A stretch of DNA of 64,000 bases from Methanocellales archaeon (GCA_028715985.1 JAQUQR010000005.1:39069-103068); one strand, 5' to 3'. Shown: positions 27,408 through 37,538, counted from the first letter of the stretch. Numbers and translations are program-made. The notes: generated by a model not told the origin, from the sequence alone.

Positions 27408-27977
27408 TCACCTCTTCTCCACCTTGACCAGTGCCGGTCTTATGACTTTTGATTTTAAAGAATAACCCTTCTGCAATTCCTCCACCACCGAGTTTTCCGG
27501 ATGTTGCCCGGTTGTTACACCCATAACTGCCTCATGTTTATGAGGGTCAAATATCTCACCAAGGGCCTTTATGGGCGTCACCCCTTCCCACTCCAATATG
27601 CCCTGCAATTGCTTAAGGATCATTTCCACGCCCTTAACTAAGGGCTTCTTGCCCCCGGCTGAGCCGAGAGCCCGCTCAAGGTTATCCAATACTTCCAGTA
27701 GTTTGATGATCAACTTTTCAGCGGCATACTTGGAAAATTCATCTCTTTCTTTTAGGACCTTCTTCTTATAATTTTCAAAATCGGCTTGCAAATACTGTAA
27801 TCGCTTTAAATATTCTTGAGCCAATTCATTTTTATCTCTCAGCTCTTTTTTTAGGACCTCGATCTCTTCTTCTAATTTCTTTTTTGGCTTTTCGTCTTTC
27901 TTTCGACTCACTTTGAGACTAGGGATGTCTTGATGGTTACTTTCTTTTTCCATCGATTTCGTGTGCTTCTCCATCAT
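27408..27977 (-). CDS. grpE: Nucleotide exchange factor GrpE
   Basis: About 189 residues from ATG at 27977 (a GTG 6 nt upstream and an ATG 3 nt downstream are alternatives). A charged N-terminal tail precedes a long coiled coil (about 35-80) with the family stretch [11 protein letters not shown], then the C-terminal beta domain ending in [17 protein letters not shown]. It releases ADP from DnaK. First gene of the grpE-dnaK-dnaJ operon. Confidence 0.94.
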   Translation of the reverse strand: MMEKHTKSMEKESNHQDIPSLKVSRKKDEKPKKKLEEEIEVLKKELRDKNELAQEYLKRLQYLQADFENYKKKVLKERDEFSKYAAEKLIIKLLEVLDNLERALGSAGGKKPLVKGVEMILKQLQGILEWEGVTPIKALGEIFDPHKHEAVMGVTTGQHPENSVVEELQKGYSLKSKVIRPALVKVEKR

Positions 27978-28296
27978 TCCCACACACCGTTAGTTTAGTA
28001 TATCCCTCTACTATTTGGGTCCCTTTCATATAAGTTGTCAGATCGAAATGATGGGCCTAGCTTTTCTTTTATATATATATATATTATATCCATCTAACTT
28101 TTAGTGGTTTTTCATCATCTGATCCGAGCGTTTCCATCGGTGTTATCTCTTTGGTTTAGCCTTCTCGTTCTAGGATAGGAGGACGTGTTTTCAAAGCTGT
28201 TAAAATCAACACGAGAAGTTTTTTAGGTTCTTATTTTTTCTCACCGTTTTTAACGCTTCAGATCAGAGATGAAAAAAATAAGGGCAGCGGCTTGCC
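27978..28296. promoter_or_regulatory. Intergenic region with heat-shock operon promoter candidates
   Basis: On the minus strand upstream of grpE there is CTTATATG (plus 28027-28034), about 50 nt before the ATG, and a long alternating AT tract (28071-28089) further up. Either could be the TATA box. The remainder toward the thermosome 3' end contains T-rich tracts and no coding frame. Confidence 0.45.
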
Positions 28297-29931
28297 CTAG
28301 TAGTCTTCCATGCCGCCCATGCCGCCCATACCACCTGGACCACCTGGTGGCATTGCAGGCCCTTTCGTCGCGCTTGCTGCGATCACATCGTCTATCCTTA
28401 GAATCATGACCGCTGCCTCTGTTGCAGAGGAAATGGCTTGGGTTCTCACCCTCAGGGGTTCGACCACACCCGCTTCCATCATGTCGATGACTTTTCCCTT
28501 ATAAACGTCCAGCCCTGCAGTCTTTTTGCCCTTCTCATGCTGAGATCGCAACGCAACGAGCATGTCTATCGGATCCAGCCCGGCGTTCTCTGCGAGCGTT
28601 CTTGGAATGGATTCCATTGCATTTGCAAATGCCTCTATGGCGAGTTGCTCTCTCCCGCCAACGGAAGAAGCATATTCTCTCAAACGGAGCGCAACCTCTA
28701 CCTCAGATGCGCCACCACCAGGCACTTGTTTTTTGTCTTCGATCACAACGCCCACCACGCGAAGCGCATCATGTAATGCCCGCTCGAGCTCATCGACGAC
28801 GTGCTCTGTGCCTCCTCTCAATAGCAAGGAAACTGCTTTGGGATTGTCACACTGCTCTACGAACAACATTTCCTCCTCGCCGATCTTTCGCTCCTCGACC
28901 AGTCCTGCTTTGCCCAGATCGCTATTTGTGATTTCGTCGATGTTGGTGACTATTTTGCCACCGGTTGCACTAGCTAGTTTCTTCATGTCGCTCTCTTTTA
29001 CCCTTCTGACAGCAAAAATGCCTGCCTTAGCCAGATAGTGTTGCACCATGTCATCGATGCCCTTTTGACAGAATACCACGTTTGCTCCACTTGCCTTTAT
29101 CTTTTCAACCATTTTCCTCAGGATATTTTCTTCCTCATCCAGGAAGGATTTCAATTGATCCGGTGAAGTGATCTCTATCTTTGCATCCACTTCTGTTTTT
29201 TCCATCTCTAGTGCAGCATTGATCAATGCTATCTTGGCCTTCTTCACGATTTTTGGCATGCCGGGGTGCACTCTCTCCTTGTCGAGGATCATTCCCTCTA
29301 TCAACTTTGAATCTTCGGTGCTGCCCCCAACTTTCTTCTCGACCTTTATATTGTCCACATCTACTTTGCCATCTTCTTCTACGGCTTTGTCCGCCTTCAC
29401 TGCCAGCTCAGCCAAACCCTCTCTTGCTGCACCCTTCCCGGTCATCGATGTTACCGCTATCTTTTTAAGAGCGCCCTCATCCTCAGGAGACAAAGTTGTA
29501 GCAATAGAGCGCAAGATTTCTTTTGCCTTTTCTGAAGCCAGTCTGTAGCCGGATGCTATGACCGTCGGATGCACCTCTTGGTCTATCAGCTCTTCGGCCT
29601 GCTTCAACAATTCTCCCGCGATAACTACGGCTGCGGTGGTGCCATCCCCGACTTCATCGTCTTGGGTCTTAGCCACCTCTACGATCATCTTCGCAGCAGG
29701 ATGCTCGATCTCCATCTCCTTAAGAATTGTCACACCATCATTGGTGATGACGATGTCCCCCAATGGGTCAACAAGCATCTTGTCCATTCCCTTGGGACCC
29801 AAGGTAGTGCGGACTGCAGAAGCAATCGCTTTAGCAGCGAGTATGTTCCTGTTCTGCGCGTCCTTTCCTCTCGTCCGTTCGGAGCCTTCTTTTAATATCA
29901 ATATGGGCGTTCCGCCCAGTTGTCCTGCCAT
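28297..29931 (-). CDS. ths: Thermosome subunit (group II chaperonin)
   Basis: A 544-residue chaperonin. Equatorial ATPase motifs [19 protein letters not shown] and [15 protein letters not shown] are intact, as are the apical domain and C-terminal [13 protein letters not shown]. The tail is GGM-rich ([17 protein letters not shown]), as in many euryarchaeal thermosomes. It forms an ATP-driven double-ring folding chamber with a built-in lid. GAGGTG precedes the ATG, and TTTTATATA lies about 50-65 nt upstream (around 29980-29993). Single gene next to the Hsp70 operon. Confidence 0.97.
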   Translation of the reverse strand: MAGQLGGTPILILKEGSERTRGKDAQNRNILAAKAIASAVRTTLGPKGMDKMLVDPLGDIVITNDGVTILKEMEIEHPAAKMIVEVAKTQDDEVGDGTTAAVVIAGELLKQAEELIDQEVHPTVIASGYRLASEKAKEILRSIATTLSPEDEGALKKIAVTSMTGKGAAREGLAELAVKADKAVEEDGKVDVDNIKVEKKVGGSTEDSKLIEGMILDKERVHPGMPKIVKKAKIALINAALEMEKTEVDAKIEITSPDQLKSFLDEEENILRKMVEKIKASGANVVFCQKGIDDMVQHYLAKAGIFAVRRVKESDMKKLASATGGKIVTNIDEITNSDLGKAGLVEERKIGEEEMLFVEQCDNPKAVSLLLRGGTEHVVDELERALHDALRVVGVVIEDKKQVPGGGASEVEVALRLREYASSVGGREQLAIEAFANAMESIPRTLAENAGLDPIDMLVALRSQHEKGKKTAGLDVYKGKVIDMMEAGVVEPLRVRTQAISSATEAAVMILRIDDVIAASATKGPAMPPGGPGGMGGMGGMEDY

Positions 29932-30152
29932 TATGTTACACCTCTTTTGAATTTATAGCGCAAAATGGATTGTTTATTGTTCTATATAAAATTTACGGAT
30001 CAAAGGAGGTTGCACCTAAAGTCTGAAACCTGACCCCCCCCAAATAATTGAAAATATAGGTACAAATTAGGTATTTTATTAGGTATGTTCTAAGGTATAA
30101 AATTAGATAGAAAATTATATATATGAGGAGGTCTTAGAGTAGAGTGATTAAA

Positions 30153-30365
30153 ATGGCAAACGGGCAAATAACGACGCTCACAAGAGCGAACAATATAAGT
30201 GAATCGCTTAGGACTACAGTCCCATCGGGCATAATAAAGCAGTTTGACTTAAAGGAAGGCGATACGCTTGCTTGGAAGCTCGGCGTGGGAGAAGGCGAGT
30301 TCATAATCGTTGTCAGACCTTCCAAAAAAGTTCCAACTTACGAAGAACTGATGGAAGGAAGATAG
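30153..30365 (+). CDS. AbrB/MazE-type (SpoVT fold) DNA-binding protein
   Basis: A 70-residue protein. SESLRTTVPSGIIKQFDLKEGDTLAWKL is the swapped-hairpin AbrB pattern. Such proteins are dimeric repressors or antitoxins. The ATG at 30153 is used; a GTG at 30144 has a better-spaced GGAGGT and would add three residues. No PIN or other toxin gene is adjacent, so a stand-alone regulator is more likely than an antitoxin. Confidence 0.85.
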   Translation: MANGQITTLTRANNISESLRTTVPSGIIKQFDLKEGDTLAWKLGVGEGEFIIVVRPSKKVPTYEELMEGR

Positions 30366-30515
30366 GCGATACAAAGAATGCAAAATAGCTTAGGATGGGT
30401 AACTCTATGGGAAACATAGGAGAGTGGGATTAAACCCATTGCATAGGTCTAACTTTCCTTACACCCTCTCCTTACATCTCCCTTTTTGTATCTATCTTAT
30501 CTTCTATCTACCCCC
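30366..30515. other. Intergenic, small hairpin
   Basis: Between convergent small genes. CTATG-GGAAA-CATAG (about 30400-30420) can form a five-pair hairpin. No further structure recognised. Confidence 0.25.
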
Positions 30516-30659
30516 TCAATCATCATCTCCATACTCTTCTTCATCTTCCTCAAAACATTTTCTTATTGGCTTCTTCTTTTCTATCTTCTCCTTATAGTCC
30601 ATCTTCCCCATCTTCTTATAGTCTGTCTTCTTTCTCTCCTCTATCTTTTTATCTTCCAT
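30516..30659 (-). CDS. Small highly charged protein (47 aa)
   Basis: A 47-residue frame, very rich in lysine and glutamate, ending in an acidic stretch (FEEDEEEYGDDD). AAGGAGGAG is placed 6-7 nt before the ATG, an ideal ribosome-binding site. The complementary hydrophobic frame on the plus strand is explained as a shadow of this purine-rich strand. No family recognised. The purine-rich composition itself can mimic a ribosome-binding site, so confidence is limited. Confidence 0.45.
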   Translation of the reverse strand: MEDKKIEERKKTDYKKMGKMDYKEKIEKKKPIRKCFEEDEEEYGDDD

Positions 30660-30743
30660 GTTCTTCTCCTCCTTATTAGCCCCATCTTCTTATTTTCCAT
30701 ATCCTTCTCTTTTTTTGTATATTTACTATGTAAATATAGTTAG

Positions 30744-30965
30744 AGTGTTAGAATGGTAAAATAGGAAATTGGGGTCGAATAGCCGTTATACAGCTTGCCC
30801 CCCTTTATACTTTTCCCTCAAAGGCTTTGCACAAAAACTAACAATTGACTTTATGTGCAGAAAGTGGTAACTTGAGATTCAAACATGAATTTAGCGCAAA
30901 ACTCCATTGTAGGCAAAGCATATATACTAATTTATTAATAAACTTCTAAGGGAGCAACTCTAAAC
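30744..30965 (+). promoter_or_regulatory. Upstream region of the PrsW-like gene
   Basis: A TATA-like AGCATATATACT (about 30918-30929) lies about 40 nt before the ATG, and AAGGGAGCA is a plausible ribosome-binding site. Nothing else seen in the 222 nt. Confidence 0.4.
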
Positions 30966-31577
30966 ATGATTGAGTTAGAAGAGGGTGAAAAGCCTGATGC
31001 TGAAAAGCTTGATGCAGAACGTCTGAGCGTAGGACATTTAATAGCACCCCATAAGCCCGACTTAAGAGAGAAACTTTTCTTTTTTCTCTCTGGATTTATA
31101 ATAAGCGTACCTCTTACACTCTATATTAGTATATTTACAGACAATCTCTGTACTGTTTTGCCGAGATTATATGCTGAAGTATGTGCAGTTTCCATCTTCG
31201 CCCCCTTCATCGAGGAATTTGCAAAGGCTTATCCCCTCTTCTATCGTCATGGTGAATCTCAGAGGTCTATTTTTATACTAGGTTTTCTAGTTGGTTTGGG
31301 ATTTGGCATATCTGAGTTTTTTGTTTATCTCGCAATAGGTGCGCCAATAGTCGTCAGATTGCCTCTGATGGTATTCCATGCCGCAAGCGCATCGATTACT
31401 GCCTATGGTATTGCAACAAATCGACCTTTGCAGTTCTATATTCTCGCAGTGCTTATCCATGCCTTAAATAATTTTTCTGCATTCTTTGATTCATTCTGGT
31501 TCATAGGCGGAATTGGTTCCGTAGTCATAGCATACTCGCTCTCTTGGAATCTGTATCGTAAAACTTCTGTCGATTAA
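30966..31577 (+). CDS. PrsW-like intramembrane protease
   Basis: A 203-residue membrane protein with about six hydrophobic segments. The glutamate protease signature is present: EEFAK (E83, E84, K87), a second-helix glutamate E117 in FGISEFF, and histidines H138 (FHAAS) and H165 (IHALNN). This matches the PrsW/M82 group related to CAAX proteases. A 30-residue acidic N-terminus is cytoplasmic. PrsW cleaves anti-sigma factors in Bacillus; the archaeal substrate is unknown. It stands alone. Confidence 0.82.
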   Translation: MIELEEGEKPDAEKLDAERLSVGHLIAPHKPDLREKLFFFLSGFIISVPLTLYISIFTDNLCTVLPRLYAEVCAVSIFAPFIEEFAKAYPLFYRHGESQRSIFILGFLVGLGFGISEFFVYLAIGAPIVVRLPLMVFHAASASITAYGIATNRPLQFYILAVLIHALNNFSAFFDSFWFIGGIGSVVIAYSLSWNLYRKTSVD

Positions 31578-31709
31578 GAGTTATTTTTAGGAAAATCCCC
31601 TACTTTTAAGCCTGCATCTCTTTGAAAGAGTTGCTACACAGGTATCAGTATTTTCTTAAAGTTCTTCAAAGTCTCTTCGCTGGTAGTTAAAACAAATTTA
31701 TCTCGGACT

Positions 31710-32693
31710 CTAAAAGATGATTTGGATGTCACTTTCATTTGATTCTGCGTCAGAGTTAACTTTTCTATCCTGAACAAGGGAAATGAAATCGCTTGAATTA
31801 TCTATTTCACCCAATTCCTCTTTTTCCACTAGCACCGTGCCATTTATCTGCAGTGTTTTGGATTGACCTTCGACGATTAAAACGGAGTGAGTCTGAGCTA
31901 CATTTGAGATACTACTCATCAATCTGGCTCTTTTAATCATCTTATCGTTATATTTGCTGACCCCAGTGAGTATCACAATGCCTTTCTCCTGTGACAGCGC
32001 GTTGAACGGTGCATGTGCAATCGGCAGGACGTCAAATCCAATGTCAACAAATATTTGCAATATGTCTCTCACCATCATGGGCACAGAATTCGGATAGAGC
32101 TGAGATTCATTTTGTGATCGTGAATATAACAGGTCTATGGGGCAGGCTAGTGGCACATCTAAGATGGATTCGAGTTTTAGTGCTATCTTAATGGTCGCAT
32201 CCATCCCCTCCTCGTATTTACTGATGGTACGTCGAGAGACGCCTAGCTCACGTGCCAGTTCTCCCAGAGAAATATTTTTATCTTTACGGGCCTCTCGCAA
32301 CACATCTCCATCTATGCTGACGTATAGTCCTCCTGGTGCAGCATATATGAGAGGAGGGGTGCCTTCGACGAAATAATCATATAATGTTCGCACATTGAAG
32401 GAAGGAATGCCGTAGCGAAGGTAAACTGCGCCATTTTCCAAAAACGTGTCTCTTGTTTTATCGCCTATTATTAGGGGATAGCCGATCAGACGGTTTGCCA
32501 GACATCTTATTTCATTTGCGATCTCCTCGCTTAATCCGTCGATGTTGGAGAGCACCTTTAATAACAATAGTAATCGCCCCCTTCTCGCAGCGAGATCAAA
32601 ACTTCGGGGGTGCACATCACATCGGTCTGATACGATGAATCCTGCTTTGGATAATATGGCCAAGACTTGCTGAATTAATGCATCTCGGCTCAT
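31710..32693 (-). CDS. Archaeal HTH-type transcriptional regulator (COG1395-like)
   Basis: About 327 residues. A central Xre-type helix-turn-helix (LREARKDKNISLGELARELGVSRRTISKYEEG cannot be quoted whole; it spans roughly residues 130-165) is flanked by an N-terminal restriction-endonuclease-like domain (DVHPRSFDLAARRGRLLLLLKV) and a similar C-terminal domain. This layout is typical of a conserved archaeal regulator family. The ATG at 32693 is preferred over a GTG at 32702. It is divergent from tiaS with a 59-nt shared promoter region. Confidence 0.8.
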   Translation of the reverse strand: MSRDALIQQVLAILSKAGFIVSDRCDVHPRSFDLAARRGRLLLLLKVLSNIDGLSEEIANEIRCLANRLIGYPLIIGDKTRDTFLENGAVYLRYGIPSFNVRTLYDYFVEGTPPLIYAAPGGLYVSIDGDVLREARKDKNISLGELARELGVSRRTISKYEEGMDATIKIALKLESILDVPLACPIDLLYSRSQNESQLYPNSVPMMVRDILQIFVDIGFDVLPIAHAPFNALSQEKGIVILTGVSKYNDKMIKRARLMSSISNVAQTHSVLIVEGQSKTLQINGTVLVEKEELGEIDNSSDFISLVQDRKVNSDAESNESDIQIIF

Positions 32694-32752
32694 GATATTC
32701 ACTCAGCCATTAATTCTATATAATATTATGCATGCATGCGTCTAAGGTGAAG
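32694..32752. promoter_or_regulatory. Divergent promoter, HTH regulator / tiaS
   Basis: AT-rich CTATATAATATTATG (about 32716-32730) is TATA-like on both strands. Its distance of about 30 nt from the ATG at 32753 supports that start for tiaS. Confidence 0.4.
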
Positions 32753-34018
32753 ATGGTGCTACTCGGCATCGATGATACGGACTCCAAGAAAGGGATGTGT
32801 ACCACTTACTTGGCCGCAGTGTTGGTGGAAGCTCTCCAGAACTATGGCATCAAGGGTTATCCCAGGCTGATCAGGCTAAATCCAAATATTAAATATAAAA
32901 CCAGAGGGAATGGAGCGGTCGCCATCGAAATCGAGGCTGACGAAGATCAAGCAAGGGGAATAATGGACATTGCGGTTCGGAAAGTAGAGGAGATGGCAGA
33001 ATTAGATGATCCGGAAACCAACCCAGGTATCGTGCTATTGAGCCATATCCCTCCTGAGGTAGAGAAATTCTCAGAGAAAGTGGTACGAGACGTTGTCACA
33101 ATCCAAGAAGCCATGGACCTTGCGAAGAAATATGGCATGGTTCATGCTTTTAAAAATGGCAGGGGCGTCATCGGTGCATTAGCTGCGATAGGTTTCTCAT
33201 TGCAGGATGATCGTACCTATGAGCTGGTTGCTTACAGGCGCAAAGAAAGTTGGGGCACTCCCAGGCGTATTGACAAGACGTCAGTACTGGAAGCGGATTG
33301 GGCGACATACCCTCATACATGGGACACTGTGGATATTACCAATGACAAAACAGTCTTTTCGCCGCACTCCCCCTGCCCGGTCCTTTTTGGGATCAGGGGT
33401 GATGACGTCGAAGCAATCAAAAGGGCATTCAAGATGATCAAGTCTGAGCGGATAGAGAGGTACATTATCTTCAAAACCAACCAGAGTACAGATGCTCACC
33501 TAGTGATTGGGGAGATTGCTTCTGCAAAAAATGGGCGCTCATATATTCTTGGCGGAACTGTGGTAAAACAGCCCCATTCCATCCAAGGAGGACATGTGTT
33601 CTTCACCATTGCAGAGGATGGTCACGAGATCGATTGCGCTGCCTATGAGCCGACGAAGAATTTTAGAGATGTGATTCGACAACTTCGTGTGGGAGATGAG
33701 GTTCTGGTCTATGGCAGCGTTAAAGACCAAACCGTTAATCTGGAGAAGATCGAAATCACATCGCTCAAAGATCAGTTCGCCGTGCGCAATCCCTCCTGTC
33801 CGAAATGTCAAAAACGGATGAAATCCTCTGGAAAAAATCAGGGATATCGATGCCGCAAATGCGGTACAAAGTCCCAAGAAGAGGAGATCGTACCCGTTCA
33901 TAGGAGTCTGGAGCTGGGCCTGTATGAAACCCCTCCTTGCGCGAGAAGACACATATCGAAGCCGTTGATCCGGATGTCTGGGAGGATGTCCAGGAGAGAG
34001 ATCCATCCCAGCAGGTGA
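32753..34018 (+). CDS. tiaS: tRNA(Ile2) 2-agmatinylcytidine synthetase
   Basis: About 421 residues. It begins [19 protein letters not shown], the TiaS N-terminal signature, followed by the catalytic domain, an OB-fold region (about 265-340) and a C-terminal zinc ribbon [16 protein letters not shown]. TiaS attaches agmatine to C34 of the AUA-decoding isoleucine tRNA, an archaeal-specific and essential modification. The ATG at 32753 is preferred over one at 32732 on family N-terminus and TATA spacing. Confidence 0.92.
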   Translation: MVLLGIDDTDSKKGMCTTYLAAVLVEALQNYGIKGYPRLIRLNPNIKYKTRGNGAVAIEIEADEDQARGIMDIAVRKVEEMAELDDPETNPGIVLLSHIPPEVEKFSEKVVRDVVTIQEAMDLAKKYGMVHAFKNGRGVIGALAAIGFSLQDDRTYELVAYRRKESWGTPRRIDKTSVLEADWATYPHTWDTVDITNDKTVFSPHSPCPVLFGIRGDDVEAIKRAFKMIKSERIERYIIFKTNQSTDAHLVIGEIASAKNGRSYILGGTVVKQPHSIQGGHVFFTIAEDGHEIDCAAYEPTKNFRDVIRQLRVGDEVLVYGSVKDQTVNLEKIEITSLKDQFAVRNPSCPKCQKRMKSSGKNQGYRCRKCGTKSQEEEIVPVHRSLELGLYETPPCARRHISKPLIRMSGRMSRREIHPSR

Positions 34019-34058
34019 TCGTCAGATTTATGAACCTAGTATTCAAAAAGTGATAACG

Positions 34059-34955
34059 ATGGAATTGGAAAGTTTGCGGCATGGAACAGAGCTGCTCAAG
34101 CGAGGTTTCGCTAAAATGCAAAAAGGGGGCGTCATCATGGACGTAACCAATGCAGATCAGGCCAGAGTGGCTGAAAATGCAGGAGCAGTGGCGGTTATGG
34201 CACTCCATGCAGTCCCAGCAGACATTCGTAAATCCGGAGGAGTGGCCAGAATGGCAGATCCCCTGGTCATATCTGAGATCATGGATGCGATGACAATTCC
34301 GGTGATGGCAAAGGTCAGAATAGGTCATTTTGTCGAGGCAGAGATACTTGAGGCATTGGGCGTTGACATGATTGATGAGTCGGAGGTTCTGACGGCTGCG
34401 GATGAGACCTACCACATCGATAAGGTTGGATTCACCGTACCCTTCGTCTGTGGGGCCAGAGACCTGGGAGAAGCCCTGAGAAGGATCAACGAGGGTGCGG
34501 CGATGATCCGAACCAAGGGAGAAGCGGGGACCGGTGATGTAAAAGAGGCCGTCAGACACATGAAAAAGATAATGGGTTCGATAAGGGAGCTAAAGGGCAT
34601 GAATGATGCAGAGCGAATGAAAGTTGCCAGGGAATTGGAGGCGCCTTTCGAACTCGTAAAAGAGACGGCCGAGATGCAGAGATTGCCGGTGGTGAACTTT
34701 GCCGCAGGCGGAATAGCGACGCCAGCAGATGCAGCCATGATGATGCGTCTAGGTGCTGATGGCATCTTCGTCGGCTCAGGAATATTCAAGGCAGAGCATC
34801 CGGATAAAATGGCAAAGGCGATTGTAGAAGCGGTGAACAACTATGACAAGCCAGAGGTTCTGGCAGAGATATCAAAGGGCCTGGGCGGACAGATGAAAGG
34901 GTTGGATGTTCACACTCTGTCCGAGGATGAGATGCTGCAGACGCGTGGCTGGTAG
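34059..34955 (+). CDS. pdxS: Pyridoxal 5'-phosphate synthase subunit PdxS
   Basis: A 298-residue (beta/alpha)8 barrel. The N-terminal [17 protein letters not shown], the [13 protein letters not shown] lysine (PLP-forming), and the later [31 protein letters not shown] phosphate site (spanning about 217-247) are intact. It condenses ribose 5-phosphate, glyceraldehyde 3-phosphate and ammonia to PLP. The start at 34059 lies 9 nt inside a longer GTG frame. pdxT begins 8 nt after the stop. Confidence 0.97.
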   Translation: MELESLRHGTELLKRGFAKMQKGGVIMDVTNADQARVAENAGAVAVMALHAVPADIRKSGGVARMADPLVISEIMDAMTIPVMAKVRIGHFVEAEILEALGVDMIDESEVLTAADETYHIDKVGFTVPFVCGARDLGEALRRINEGAAMIRTKGEAGTGDVKEAVRHMKKIMGSIRELKGMNDAERMKVARELEAPFELVKETAEMQRLPVVNFAAGGIATPADAAMMMRLGADGIFVGSGIFKAEHPDKMAKAIVEAVNNYDKPEVLAEISKGLGGQMKGLDVHTLSEDEMLQTRGW

Positions 34956-34963
34956 AGCTAATT

Positions 34964-35554
34964 ATGGTTATCAGAATCGGCGTTATCGCACTACAGGGGA
35001 ATATAGGGGAGCATGTCCAAGCCGCAGAGCGTGTGTTGGCTGAGAGGGATGGCGGCGAGGTTATTCAGATTAAACATGGAGGCATAGTCCCGAGCTGTGA
35101 CGCTCTCATCATTCCAGGGGGGGAAAGCACCACTGTTGGAAGGTTGATGGAGCGGGAGGGCATCGCACCAGAAATCAAAGCCGCTGCTAAAAAACATGTT
35201 CCCATACTTGGGACGTGCGCAGGTCTCATTCTGCTCGCAAAACATGGGCAAATAAACAGAACGAAGCAGCCTTTGTTGGGGTTAATGGACGTTCATATGA
35301 AAAGAAATGCCTTTGGGAGGCAGAAGGAGTCGTTTGAAGCTTTGCTGGATGTGCCTGTGTTGCCTGGTGACAAATTCCCAGCAGTCTTCATCAGAGCCCC
35401 GGCCATCATACATGCAGAAAAGAATGTGCAGATTTTGGCAACCCTGAATGGGTACATCGTAGCTGCCAGGCAGAAGAATTTGCTAGCCCTGGCATTTCAT
35501 CCTGAGCTGACCGAGGACATGAGGCTCCATCATTACTTCATGGACATGATATGA
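34964..35554 (+). CDS. pdxT: Pyridoxal 5'-phosphate synthase glutaminase subunit PdxT
   Basis: A 196-residue class-I glutamine amidotransferase. It begins IGVIALQGNIGEH; the nucleophile cysteine lies in LGTCAGLILLA; the oxyanion GGEST loop and the terminal FHPELTED with His and Glu complete the triad. It feeds ammonia to PdxS. The last ten codons (HHYFMDMI and stop) are repeated at 37395, downstream of the following two genes. Confidence 0.96.
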   Translation: MVIRIGVIALQGNIGEHVQAAERVLAERDGGEVIQIKHGGIVPSCDALIIPGGESTTVGRLMEREGIAPEIKAAAKKHVPILGTCAGLILLAKHGQINRTKQPLLGLMDVHMKRNAFGRQKESFEALLDVPVLPGDKFPAVFIRAPAIIHAEKNVQILATLNGYIVAARQKNLLALAFHPELTEDMRLHHYFMDMI

Positions 35555-35564
35555 TATGGATTTT
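35527..35564 (+). repeat. Direct repeat copy 1 (pdxT 3' end)
   Basis: A 38-nt segment covering the pdxT end and stop. A 19-nt core (35537-35555) is identical to 37405-37423, and the flanks are similar. The pair brackets the antiporter cassette. Confidence 0.75.
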
Positions 35565-35600
35565 CATCCCGCATGATAGCGGTCGTCCCTATTTTCTCCT

Positions 35601-36782
35601 TTAACCTTTACTTTCTTGTTGCAATTTATTAATGCCACCCATCATCACTTTACCAATCCTATCCCCATGTTTAGCGATGAATGCGCCCACGATCGAAAGA
35701 AGGATTACGTAAGCAATGACAAGCGAAAATAATAGTTCAGAAATGCCCTCCCCCATTCCTATTGCAACAGCCAGCAGCACAATTGAAAACTCGCCCCTTG
35801 GCGTTGTGTATGCCCCGACCCTTAACCCCATTTCAAGCGAGCCGTACAGTCTCTTTCCAATAAGTGCGCCACTGGCGAACTTTCCAAAAATGGACAGGGT
35901 TATGAGCGTGAGGAGTGCGAAGACAAAATCTGTCGAAGGCAATCCTGCAAATTTAAATGGAAACATCATTCCGAAGGAGAAGAAGAAGATGGTGATGAAT
36001 AAGTTCTTAAATGAAATGGTGTCCCCGAAGAGCTTCTTGAAGGACTTGACTTCTGAGAGTGCAGAGCCGAGGAAAAATGCAACAATCACCTCAGAAATGC
36101 TCAGGAGATATGCAATTGCTGAAAATCCGAATAATAATGCGAAAGTGAGCAGTATTGGTATTTCATCATCACGCTCAAACAGAGGCGAGATGAAGTTGCT
36201 TAGCCTCCTGATGAGAGTCAAAATGCATACAATGAGTAACAAAGTCATTGCTAAGGACACGGGAATCATGGCAAGACTGCTGGACATAATGGAAGTCAGC
36301 ACCACGAGCAGGATTGCCAGTATTATGTCCTCGAAGACCATCAGCCACACGACGGTCTCTGCTTCCGGGTAGATCAGCCTCTTATTCTCTATCAGCGAGG
36401 AAATGGCAATGGCAGAACTGCTGATGTAAACTGCGGATGCGAGTATGAAAGCCTCTAACAGGCTCAAGCCAATGAGGAGACCCAGCGAAAATCCTGCGAT
36501 GAAATTCACCGCGAAGTCCGTGCAACCCGCAAACAACCTCCCGGGCTCTTTTATGCCTTTGAAGTTGAACTCATATCCTATGTAGAACATCAGAAGGATT
36601 ACACCGATCTTACCCAGCCACTCGACGAACTCGTAGGAGGTTATTAAATCGAGTCCACTCTTTCCGAGGATTATTCCTGCGATTATGTAAACAGGAATCG
36701 AGGCTTGCCTTAGATATTTCGATAACAATCCAAGAGCTAAGCAAGAGACCGTTACAACGGCCAAATCAACCAGAAAGTCCAT
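35601..36782 (-). CDS. Kef/CPA2-type cation:proton antiporter
   Basis: A 393-residue membrane protein with about 11-13 hydrophobic segments. It opens with the short N-terminal helices typical of CPA2 (LASIPV..IIAGIILGKSG motif) and has the GIALLMFYIGYEF region and a late RGEFSIVLLA segment. CPA2 proteins exchange K+ or Na+ for H+. The regulatory part is a separate gene directly upstream (the start codon follows its stop immediately), so they form a two-subunit system. The pair is oriented opposite to pdxST and enclosed by a duplicated pdxT end. Confidence 0.88.
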   Translation of the reverse strand: MDFLVDLAVVTVSCLALGLLSKYLRQASIPVYIIAGIILGKSGLDLITSYEFVEWLGKIGVILLMFYIGYEFNFKGIKEPGRLFAGCTDFAVNFIAGFSLGLLIGLSLLEAFILASAVYISSSAIAISSLIENKRLIYPEAETVVWLMVFEDIILAILLVVLTSIMSSSLAMIPVSLAMTLLLIVCILTLIRRLSNFISPLFERDDEIPILLTFALLFGFSAIAYLLSISEVIVAFFLGSALSEVKSFKKLFGDTISFKNLFITIFFFSFGMMFPFKFAGLPSTDFVFALLTLITLSIFGKFASGALIGKRLYGSLEMGLRVGAYTTPRGEFSIVLLAVAIGMGEGISELLFSLVIAYVILLSIVGAFIAKHGDRIGKVMMGGINKLQQESKG

Positions 36783-37265
36783 CTAACCCTTCCCCAGGAT
36801 ATCCCTCGCACATACTTTTATTTGCTCGCTCTCCCCTATCAAAACTATCAGGTCCCCCTCTTCGAAGACCGTTTCCGGCGGCGGGCTGATGACGCTCCTA
36901 CCCCTTCTCGATAATGCGATTATCGTGACGCCCGTCTTCTTCCTGAAGGCCAGCTCCTCAATGCTCTTTCCTACCACACCCTTTGTTACCTGGCACACAT
37001 GGATGTTTATTCTGAGGTCAGAAATTTCGGAAAACGATACTTCAACGTCCTCGGGCGCTATTGTGAGTAAAGCTCCGGTCAGAACGCTTCCGACACGTCG
37101 TGCCTCTTCCGAGGTCAACCTCGTAACCGAAGGCTTATCTGCACCGGCCTCTAAGACATAGAGCTCTATTTCTCCGGTCGTCAAAAATATGACCGCTACT
37201 TTATCCCCTTTTGGACTTTCTATCTCATACTTCGTGCCTATCTCTGGAAGCTTGGAGATTCGCAT
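36783..37265 (-). CDS. TrkA-C domain regulatory subunit of the antiporter
   Basis: A 160-residue protein. The C-terminal half (about 85-155: GVVGKSIEELAFRKKTGVTI..ISPPPETVFEEGDLIVLIG) is a typical TrkA-C/RCK-C domain that binds a nucleotide or ion ligand. The N-terminal half resembles the soluble domain of the KhtT-type antiporter regulator. It gates the Kef-like transporter encoded next, starting at the base after its stop. Confidence 0.88.
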   Translation of the reverse strand: MRISKLPEIGTKYEIESPKGDKVAVIFLTTGEIELYVLEAGADKPSVTRLTSEEARRVGSVLTGALLTIAPEDVEVSFSEISDLRINIHVCQVTKGVVGKSIEELAFRKKTGVTIIALSRRGRSVISPPPETVFEEGDLIVLIGESEQIKVCARDILGKG

Positions 37266-37538
37266 TTGACAACACCCCTTTTAACTATCATGGTCAGAGA
37301 TGATAAAAAGTAATTGTTTGGCTGAGACTCTGATTACTTTACTGTACTGAATAAGGGCGCGAGGAAGTTAGAAGAGCTGCCCGATAAGGGAGTTCCATCA
37401 GTATTTCATGGACATGATATGATGTGATTTGGATTTTGTATTTTAGAGAGAATCGGACATCTTGGACAGATAATCCCTGCCTTGACATAGAAGTGAAAAG
37501 TTTAACATACTTAGAATTTAAGATTGTTGACGAGTTGT
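37266..37538. other. Intergenic with duplicated pdxT remnant
   Basis: This spacer carries the second copy of the pdxT end (37395-37437) and the promoter of the DUF3800 gene (AACATACTTAGA-type AT-rich sequence about 30-35 nt before 37539). No coding frame of its own. Confidence 0.5.
37395..37437 (+). repeat. Direct repeat copy 2 (pdxT 3' remnant)
   Basis: Contains a 19-nt exact match to the pdxT end and keeps the encoded HQYFMDMI-stop. The upstream pdxT sequence is not repeated, as a stop lies shortly before in that frame. Confidence 0.75.

Noticed and set aside
30486..30743. 85-codon very hydrophobic plus-strand frame
   Set aside because: Generated by a pyrimidine-rich strand; no ribosome-binding site, and the opposite strand has a better small gene.
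33765..34559. 264-codon minus-strand frame opposite tiaS and pdxS
   Set aside because: Spans the boundary of two well-recognised genes on the other strand and encodes a histidine-rich, domain-free product.
35716..36372. 218-codon plus-strand frame opposite the antiporter
   Set aside because: Antisense to membrane helices; polar, low-complexity product with no family features.
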